Positions 1 through 5,587 of a stretch of DNA of 5,587 bases are shown piece after piece. Position numbers and translations under genes: made by a program. The notes below the pieces were generated by a model. It searched no databases, had not been told where the DNA came from, and saw nothing but the letters and a program-made list of their open reading frames with translations. Position 1 is the first letter of the stretch; every line of letters starts with the position of its first letter. The stretch comes from a bacterium (GTDB lineage Bacteria > UBA8248): contig JAQBZT010000203.1 of NCBI GenBank assembly GCA_027622355.1, positions 1 to 5,587 on the forward strand, in the 5' to 3' direction.

Positions 1-1011
<1,011 letters not shown>

Positions 1012-1041
1012 AAAGCCCTGCGGTTAAAGGTTAAATAAAAC

Positions 1042-1069
1042 AAACCCCCGTCTCAAAAGGCGGGGGTTT
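1042..1069. terminator. Bidirectional intrinsic terminator between convergent thiC and PIN-like gene
   Basis: A perfect 9-bp stem, AAACCCCCG at 1042-1050 with CGGGGGTTT at 1061-1069, encloses a 10-nt loop. On the plus strand it is followed by a short T run (1067-1071), as needed for thiC. On the minus strand it is followed by the U-rich complement of 1031-1041, so it can also stop transcription of the minus-strand genes that end at 1089. It lies 31 nt after the thiC stop. Confidence 0.92.
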
Positions 1070-1088
1070 TTGGTGTGTTGAGGTTTAG

Positions 1089-2312
1089 TTACGATTTGCT
1101 CAAATTCTCCAAAGAATGTTCTATAACTCCAGGCAACTTTTCAAGATTATTTAAAACCTGACATTCAAATTTTTGCGCAATTCCCCCAGTTAAATTTGCA
1201 AAATATCCGTCAGTCCGAAATATATCTACATATGGGATATAAAAAGAGTGTAATATATCGCCAGCATCACTATCTCGGATTTTCCGCATATTATCAGACA
1301 CAGACATGTTGTCCTTAAAAAATTCTCTATGAACCATTAATTGGATTGCAATCGACCGAAGGATAGGATGAGGTGCGCCATTTGCCATCTCATTTATAAG
1401 CTCGACAGGTATCTTATCTTCTCTTGCCAGTTGATGATCCGTACTATCAGATGAATGTCGTCTCAGAATTTGATTGAAATCAATATCATTCCCTTGCTTC
1501 TTGGCTTGACTTATCATCTCAACAAGGAATTCCCTTGAATTTCGCAACATATTCATGGCGTCTCTCTCAAATTCCAAAAACCAGGAAAACAATTTATTCG
1601 CAAAATCATTTTCCTCAAAATATTCTGTTACAAAATTTTCTGGACGAAAAACTCCTCTCATAAGTTCTAGACAAAATTCTCTTTCACTTATTTTCCCAGT
1701 TAACATTTCTTTAAATTTATTTTCGGTATATATCGAATTTCCGACAGGGAGTTCTTGCTGCAATGCGACACAAACCTCATCGCTTACCGAAGCCAATATC
1801 TCTAATCCCTTCGCATTAATTTTTCCTTTCGTAAAGACCGCTCTTTTTGCGTATTTTTTTACCTCAAGAGAAACGTCTTTTTTTGTTATCTCTTCAAGGA
1901 GTGCTGTTGCTAGTTTTTCTTTAATTTTCAGCACTGAATCTATTTGAGGAAACCAATCTCCTTCCTCAGAAATCGCTAAAACTTTATTTCTTGCTGACCT
2001 TTTCTTTTTTTTCTCATGAAAAAAATTGATTTCATCCTGAAAAATCATTTTACAATGCCGAAATGCTGAACCTTTGCTTAATTCATCCATCAACTTCGCT
2101 TTTCTTATGGCAAGATCTCGATGCCCTTCATCATATTTTAAAATTTCACATAAATGGAAATACGAAAATGGAAATATGGCTGTGCCATCTTCAGAAAATT
2201 GTTTAAGAGCATCTAATATAGGTTCAAATTTTTTAGCTTGCGCTTTTTGGCCGACATCGGCCAAACGCGAATAATCACTTGTGTCTAAATAAACAATTAT
2301 TGGATCAGACAC
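1089..2312 (-). CDS. Putative PIN-like nuclease with split catalytic motifs and long helical insert (AT-rich islet gene)
   Basis: I do not recognise a named gene; the protein has 407 residues. The N-terminus has a PIN-type first strand and acid, IVYLDTSDYSRLAD (Asp10), followed by FSYFHLCEIL with Glu56 as the candidate second acid. The other motif of the fold appears only near the C-terminus: SDAGDILHSFYIPYVDIFRTD (Asp349, Asp352, His355, Asp363, Asp368), resembling the DxxDxxH...Y.D...TD ending of PIN-like families. Residues about 85-340 between them are charged and look helical, with a Lys-rich patch at 101-105. No signal peptide or membrane segment is seen. If the assignment holds, the expected role is metal-dependent RNA cleavage in the cytosol; target and trigger are unknown. 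The start is GTG (2310-2312), with GGAG 7 nt upstream and an in-frame TAG just before, so no longer start is possible. The gene is far richer in A+T than both flanks, which suggests transfer. No antitoxin-like partner gene is adjacent. The ORF is certain, the PIN assignment fairly good, and the biological role inferred. Confidence 0.78.
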   Translation of the reverse strand: MSDPIIVYLDTSDYSRLADVGQKAQAKKFEPILDALKQFSEDGTAIFPFSYFHLCEILKYDEGHRDLAIRKAKLMDELSKGSAFRHCKMIFQDEINFFHEKKKKRSARNKVLAISEEGDWFPQIDSVLKIKEKLATALLEEITKKDVSLEVKKYAKRAVFTKGKINAKGLEILASVSDEVCVALQQELPVGNSIYTENKFKEMLTGKISEREFCLELMRGVFRPENFVTEYFEENDFANKLFSWFLEFERDAMNMLRNSREFLVEMISQAKKQGNDIDFNQILRRHSSDSTDHQLAREDKIPVELINEMANGAPHPILRSIAIQLMVHREFFKDNMSVSDNMRKIRDSDAGDILHSFYIPYVDIFRTDGYFANLTGGIAQKFECQVLNNLEKLPGVIEHSLENLSKS

Positions 2313-2319
2313 TTCAGAA

Positions 2320-2323
2320 CTCC
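2320..2323 (-). promoter_or_regulatory. Ribosome binding site for the PIN-like gene
   Basis: GGAG on the minus strand lies 7 nt before the GTG start at 2312. An in-frame TAG lies five codons before the GTG, so this site fixes the N-terminus. It lies in the 35-nt gap behind the yqgE stop codon, with no visible promoter or terminator in between, so translation probably occurs from a shared transcript. Confidence 0.65.
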
Positions 2324-2347
2324 ACGTCTAGAAATTAATAACCCCCC

Positions 2348-2959
2348 TCACAACGTCCGATACCGCCTCCCGATCGCTCTCTTCCATTTCCCATCGTGTT
2401 TTTTGCCGAAGAGGAGGGCGTCGTCCGGGGCGGCGGTGATCCAGTCGCCGCGGCGCATCTCGCCCTCGAGCTGGCCGGGGCCCCAGCCCGCGTAACCGAT
2501 GATGAAGAGAAACCGCTTGGGGGCCTTGCCCCCGGCCATGGCGCGCAGGACCGGCTCGAAGGGGCTCACGCCGACGCCCTCTCCCGCGGAAACGTCGCCG
2601 GGGAAGTGCTTTTCGCTGTCGTGGAGGACGAAGCCGCGGTCGGGGTTGACGGGGCCGCCGTAGTGCATGGTGATGTCGCGGCGCGCCTTCGGGGGGAGGA
2701 TGCCGAGCTTCTCGTAGAGATAGGCGAGCTTCACCTTGCCGAGCGGGCGGTTGACGATGAGGCCGAAGGCGCCCCCGGCGTCGTGGCGGACCATGTAGAT
2801 GACGGTCTCGCGGAAACGCGGGTCCTGGATGCGCGGGGCGGCGACGAGGAGCTCGCCCTTGAGGCTCTCCTGCGCGGGGGCCGCGGCCGGGGCGAGGATC
2901 AGAGCCGCGAGGAGACAGAGGGCGGCGAGCCTCCGCAAGAGTGACCTGATGGCGGGCAT
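2348..2959 (-). CDS. YqgE/AlgH family (UPF0301) protein with N-terminal signal peptide
   Basis: This 203-residue protein belongs to the YqgE/AlgH family, small widely conserved proteins whose biochemical role is not settled (AlgH was linked to alginate regulation in Pseudomonas). Family hallmarks in order are GELLVAAPRIQDPRFRETVIY (residues 35-55, given in two parts here: GELLVAAPRI then QDPRFRETVIY), AFGLIVNRPLG (64-74), HYGGPVNPDRGFVLH (99-113), a central GEGVGVSP, FIIGYAGWGPGQLEGE (152-167) and a closing DWITAAPDDALLF (172-184). Family members normally start directly at the first of these blocks. Here about 30 extra residues form a classic Sec signal: Arg-rich start (RSLLRR), a Leu/Ala core at 11-24, and an AxA site near 27-29 (APAQ). 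There is no Cys after a lipobox, so the mature protein should be periplasmic or secreted. AAGGAGG stands 4 nt before the ATG, and no other Met occurs before residue 56, so the signal is part of the gene. The usual neighbour yqgF is absent. Confidence 0.95.
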   Translation of the reverse strand: MPAIRSLLRRLAALCLLAALILAPAAAPAQESLKGELLVAAPRIQDPRFRETVIYMVRHDAGGAFGLIVNRPLGKVKLAYLYEKLGILPPKARRDITMHYGGPVNPDRGFVLHDSEKHFPGDVSAGEGVGVSPFEPVLRAMAGGKAPKRFLFIIGYAGWGPGQLEGEMRRGDWITAAPDDALLFGKKHDGKWKRAIGRRYRTL

Positions 2960-2963
2960 GGCG

Positions 2964-2970
2964 CCTCCTT
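2964..2970 (-). promoter_or_regulatory. Strong ribosome binding site of yqgE-family gene
   Basis: AAGGAGG on the minus strand lies 4 nt before the ATG at 2957-2959. It decides the start and hence confirms that the signal-peptide extension is translated. Confidence 0.75.
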
Positions 2971-3060
2971 TTGTCCTTCCCCTTCTTAATCTATCACAAA
3001 GGCGGCGTTTTCCACGGACCCGCGAGGTGCGCTACCATCTTTCCGCACCGCCCGCTGCCC

Positions 3061-3064
3061 GGAG
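3061..3064 (+). promoter_or_regulatory. Ribosome binding site of TMTC-like gene
   Basis: GGAG is placed 7 nt before ATG 3072. It favours this start over the open but implausible upstream extension, which would run antisense through the yqgE signal-peptide region. Confidence 0.6.
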
Positions 3065-3071
3065 TTTCCGC

Positions 3072-5169
3072 ATGGCCCGCCGGAGAAAAAAGAACGCACC
3101 GCCCGCAGCACAAGCGGCGGCAGCTCCCGCCGGGGGCCCCGCCTTCTGGTTGAACGACCGGGGGCTGGACAGCCGGGCGCTGGGGCTGCTCCTCATCGCG
3201 GGGACGATCCTCGCCTACCTCTCGGCGCTCGGGGCGGGCTACATCTGGGACGACCCGGAGTACCTGACCGCAAACCCGCTGGTGCAGGGCGGCCTCGCGG
3301 GGCTGGGCCGCATCTGGATTCCCTTCGAGACGGTGCAGTACTACCCGCTGGTCTTCTCCGCCTTCTGGGCGGAGCACGCCCTCTGGGGACTCGCCCCCTT
3401 CGGCTACCATCTGGTGAACGTGCTCCTTCACGCGGGGAGCGCGCTGCTCGTCTGGCGGATTCTTCTCCGGCTCGGGGTGCCGGGGGCGTGGCTCGCGGCG
3501 GCGATCTTCGCGGTCCACCCCGTCCATGTGGAGTCGGTCGCCTGGGTGACCGAGCGCAAGAACGTCCTCTCGGGGCTGTTCTATCTCCTCGCGCTCCGGC
3601 AGTACCTGATCTTCGATGAAGAAAGCGAAAACAAAGACTGGGCCCTCTCGCTCCTCTTCTTCCTCTTCGCCCTCCTCAGCAAGACGGTGACGGCGAGCTT
3701 GCCGGTGGCAATCCTCATTGTCCTGTGGATGCGGGGAAGATCGATCGAGAAAGAGACCATCCTGCGGGTGCTGCCCTTCTTCCTCCTCGGGGCGGCGGCG
3801 GGCCTGTTCACGGCATGGCTCGAGGTCTTCCAGGTGGGCGCCTTCGGGGAGGAGTTCGTCCAGGGGCCCATCGCCAGACTCACCCTCGCGGGGATCGTCC
3901 CGTGGTTTTATTTGGGGAAACTTTTTTTTTCCCTCCTCCCTGATCTTCTCCTACCCCCGGTGGGCGATTGACCCGGCGCAGCCCCTCCAGTGGCTCGGCC
4001 TCACGGGGATGGCGCTCGCCGCTTTCCTGTTGTGGAGGTACCGCGAGCGGTTGGGTCGAGGCCCCGCGGCGGCGGCGCTCTTTTTCCTCTTCACGCTGGG
4101 GCCGGTGCTGGGCTTCCTGAACGTCTACCCGATGCGCTTTTCGTATGTGGCGGATCACTTTCAGTATCTGGCGAGCCTCGGGCCCATCGCGCTCTTCGCG
4201 GGGGCGGCAGCTGTGCTCTGGAAAAAACGGGAATGGGGCCTTCCGGCCGGGACGGCCCTCGCCGCCCTTTTGCTGATCGCCCTCGGCGCGCTCAGCTACC
4301 GGCAGGGGCGCATCTACAAGAGTGCCGAGACCCTCTGGCGCGACACGGCGGCGAAGAACCCCGCGAGCTGGATGGCGCAGAACCATCTCGGGCGCATCCT
4401 CGCCGCGCGGGGCGACCTCGCGGGGGCGGTGGCGCGCTACCGCGCCGCGCTTAAAGTGAAGCCCGATCACGCCTACTCCCTCAACAACCTGGGCAACGCC
4501 CTGCTGCAGATGGGCAAGAAGGCGGAGGCCATCGAGACCCTGCGCCGCGCGGCGGCGGCGGATGGCACCTACGCCAACGCGAGGAACAGCCTGGGCCGGG
4601 CGCTCCTCGCGGCGGGCCGGGTGGACGCGGCCATTGAAACGCTCCAGGAGGCGCTGCGCATCAACCCCCGCTTCGCCCCCGCGCACAGCAACCTCGGGAT
4701 GGCCTTCATGCAAAAGAGCGCGTCGGATCGCGCCGTGGCCGCCTTCCGGCGGGCCATCGAGTTGTCCCCCCGCCTCACGGCCGCGCGCTACAACCTCGCG
4801 ATCGCGCTCTCGGAGATGAAAAGGTACGGCGAGGCGATTGCGGCGCTCCGCCCCGGCGCCGCGGAGAGGCAGGCGGCGCAGCTTCTCGCCTGGCTCCTCG
4901 CCACCGCTCCCGATGCGAGGCACCGCGACGGGCGGGCGGCGCTGCGCCTCATCGAGGGGAGCCTTCGCGGCAAGCGGGTGAGCCCGCAGTCCATCAGCAT
5001 CTTCGCGGCGGCGTTGGCCGAGACAGGACAGTTTCAGGGGGCCGCCGAGGCCGCCCGCGAGGCGGCCGCCATGGCCGAGCGCGCCGGCAACACAAAAAAC
5101 GCGGCCCTTTACCGGGCCTTCGCCGGCCTCTACGCCGCGGGAAAACCCTACCGCCTGCCCGCCCCGTAG
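3072..5169 (+). CDS. TMTC-like GT-C membrane protein with C-terminal TPR repeats; frame interrupted at a T9 run
   Basis: The sequence resembles bacterial relatives of TMTC protein O-mannosyltransferases: a multi-spanning GT-C membrane domain followed by tetratricopeptide repeats. The substrate is unknown; transfer of a lipid-linked sugar on the periplasmic side is the family expectation. The start at 3072 (MARRRKK) has an RBS. Residues 1-286 are read in one frame up to the T9 run at 3922-3930; the rest lies in the +1 frame from 3931 to the stop at 5167. With one T removed, the join reads KLFFPSSLIFSYPRW and the protein has 698 residues. Visible features are a first membrane helix (about 37-56), the acidic loop motif YIWDDPEYL (Asp60, Asp61), GYHLVNVLLHAGSALLVW (111-128), HPVHVESVAWVTERKNVLS (149-167), GFLNVYPMRFSYVADHFQYL (347-366), further helices to about 409, four full TPRs (431-566), a fifth partial one (567-595), and the family tail LAWLLATAPD to GKPYR. 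Unshifted, translation stops at 3971 after 299 residues, losing later helices and all TPRs. The break may be a sequence error, mutation, slippage or phase variation. Confidence 0.88.
3922..3930 (+). other. T9 homopolymer at the frameshift point
   Basis: Nine T follow GGGAAAC and precede CCCTCC. Eight T would give Leu-Phe-Phe-Pro and join the upstream and downstream frames exactly where family similarity continues (YLGK before, YPRW after). Codons around it are unusually T-ending for this gene (TTT, TAT, CTT, TTT, TTT). A run of nine is long enough for RNA polymerase or replication slippage, and it is also a common sequencing error type. Confidence 0.85.
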
Positions 5170-5237
5170 CACATTTGCCCGCCCCGACTACTCGTCCCAT
5201 CGCGATATTCTTCTCGGGCCTCGACGACAAGCGGAAC

Positions 5238-5327
5238 ATGGACGAGTCCCTGGAAGAAATGCAGCACGGCGAGGACACCCAGAGCGAGGCGGACATCCGC
5301 ACGAAGCGCCGCGCGGCGGAGCTCTGA
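5238..5327 (+). CDS. Possible small ORF or 3' remnant of a gene, unknown function
   Basis: ATG to TGA gives 29 residues, very acidic at first (MDESLEEMQHGED) and basic near the end (RTKRRAAEL). I recognise no family. Composition looks coding: 26 of 28 codons after the ATG end in G or C, while only 11 of 28 have G or C in second position, the contrast expected of a real gene in this genome. The same frame remains open and coding-like upstream through IAIFFSGLDDKRN (from about 5199), into the end of the TMTC-like gene, with no ATG and no clear Shine-Dalgarno; a TTG at 5175 is the nearest alternative start. A terminator follows directly. It could be a short gene with an unrecognised start, or the tail left by a deletion. 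The call is tentative. Confidence 0.38.
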   Translation: MDESLEEMQHGEDTQSEADIRTKRRAAEL

Positions 5328-5338
5328 GGGCGGCCGCA

Positions 5339-5372
5339 AAAAAGCCCCCGCCCTTTCGGACGGGGGCTTTTT
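5339..5372. terminator. Bidirectional intrinsic terminator
   Basis: A perfect 12-bp stem, AAAAAGCCCCCG (5339-5350) with CGGGGGCTTTTT (5361-5372), has a 10-nt loop that can add two more C-G pairs around TTTC. T and A tracts flank both sides, so it can serve the plus-strand TMTC-like gene and small ORF as well as the minus-strand cytochrome gene ending at 5393. Its GC core is the same CCCCCG/CGGGGG as in the terminator behind thiC. Confidence 0.93.
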
Positions 5373-5392
5373 CGTTCCGGGAAAACGCGCGC

Positions 5393-5587
5393 CTATTTTT
5401 TCTTCGGCGGGATGTAGCGCACCTTCACCTCGTTGCGTACCGGCTTGAGTGAGCGCAGGTAGGCGATGATGGCGTTCATGTCCGCATCCTTGATGTTCTG
5501 GTAGTAGGAATAGCCCATCGGCGGGCCCATCGGGGCGCCGTTGGCCCGCTGGCCGAGCTTGACGGCGACCTTGATCTGCCGGTCGGT
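5393..5587 (-). CDS. c-type cytochrome, C-terminal fragment (5' end outside window)
   Basis: The last 64 residues of a class I cytochrome c-like domain are visible, ending at TAG (5393-5395). The pattern TDRQIKVAVKLGQRANGAP, then MGPPMGYSYYQNI, then DADMNAIIAYLRSLKPV matches the end of cytochrome c domains. The Met of PPMGY (visible residue 24) is the probable distal haem ligand, and the DADMNAIIAYLRSL helix is the conserved C-terminal helix. The CxxCH haem site should lie upstream, beyond the window edge, so haem number and partner proteins cannot be judged. The lysine-rich tail (PPKKK) follows an extension, EVKVRYI, typical of membrane-bound or periplasmic electron carriers next to dehydrogenases, but no such gene is visible here. 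It converges with the TMTC-like gene at the shared terminator. Confidence 0.87.
   Translation of the reverse strand, partial: TDRQIKVAVKLGQRANGAPMGPPMGYSYYQNIKDADMNAIIAYLRSLKPVRNEVKVRYIPPKKK

Larger units (their letters stand above)
2960..3071. promoter_or_regulatory. Divergent intergenic region, presumed promoters for yqgE-family and TMTC-like genes
   Basis: These 112 nt separate two divergent starts, so promoters for both directions should be here or overlap the gene ends. The only AT-richer patch is around 2984-3000 (cttcttaatctatcacaaa), a plausible location for one -10 element, but I see no convincing -35/-10 pair on either strand. A perfect 6-bp inverted repeat, GGTGCG (3026-3031) and CGCACC (3044-3049), lies 22 nt before the plus-strand ATG. 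It could be an operator or a leader hairpin. Confidence 0.4.

Noticed and set aside
1555..1947. Plus-strand open frame of 130 codons opposite the PIN-like gene, considered as an antitoxin
   Set aside because: It lies wholly within the nuclease gene on the other strand, is Ser/Phe-rich in the way an antisense shadow would be, and has no convincing RBS.
2005..2025. T8 and A7 homopolymers inside the PIN-like gene as phase-variation tracts
   Set aside because: The frame is intact, and such runs are expected by chance in Lys/Phe-rich AT-rich coding sequence.
1042..2351. Possible direct repeats flanking the AT-rich islet (aacccccgtctc near 1043, aacccccctcac near 2340)
   Set aside because: The match is imperfect and built on a C run, and one copy is part of the terminator stem; it is not enough to call a target duplication or attachment site.
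2799..3071. Upstream extension of the TMTC-like frame
   Set aside because: It would overlap the yqgE signal-peptide region antisense; the RBS and the basic N-terminus support the start at 3072.
3718..3930. Separate start for the second half of the TMTC-like gene
   Set aside because: The first 71 codons of that frame translate to Ser/Arg-rich sequence out of frame with the conserved membrane domain; family similarity begins only after the T9 run.
3880..5172. Long minus-strand open frame (430 codons) opposite the TMTC-like gene
   Set aside because: It mirrors a GC-rich gene with clear family motifs and repeats; its translation is Arg/Gly/Pro-rich with no recognisable domain.
5148..5339. Minus-strand open frame of 63 codons before the second terminator
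   Set aside because: It has no recognisable features and no RBS, and the opposite strand shows better coding periodicity.

Overview
The window is a high-GC chromosomal segment (75% G+C in a sampled line, 4501-4560) from a Gram-negative-type bacterium. Evidence for that is a proteobacterial-style ThiC, a YqgE/AlgH protein carrying a Sec signal, a large bacterial TMTC-like membrane/TPR protein and a class I c-type cytochrome. The gene style fits an uncultivated, metagenome-type Pseudomonadota, Desulfobacterota or similar lineage; the sequence alone does not fix the taxon.

Layout. 1-1011 (+) is the C-terminal half of thiC (thiamine pyrimidine synthesis), open at the left edge. A strong bidirectional hairpin terminator (1042-1069) separates it from two minus-strand genes that converge on it: an AT-rich gene for a PIN-like putative nuclease (1089-2312) and, 35 nt upstream of that, a yqgE/algH-family gene (2348-2959). 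A 112-nt divergent intergenic region (2960-3071) then leads into a plus-strand gene for a GT-C-type membrane protein with a TPR tail (3072-5169). Its reading frame is broken by a T9 homopolymer at 3922-3930; removing one T restores a 698-residue protein. A possible small coding region (5238-5327) follows, then a second bidirectional terminator (5339-5372), and the window closes with the C-terminus of a minus-strand cytochrome c (5393-5587).

The genes do not form one pathway. ThiC, YqgE and the cytochrome are housekeeping or respiratory, and the TMTC-like protein probably acts on the cell envelope. The stand-out element is the PIN-like gene. It is the only AT-rich stretch (32% G+C in the sampled line 1141-1200), and its edges coincide with a single gene placed between the yqgE stop and the convergent terminator. 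Its conserved acidic motifs sit at the two ends of the protein, separated by about 290 residues. It looks like a horizontally acquired one-gene cargo, possibly defensive or toxic, of a kind I cannot assign to a named system.
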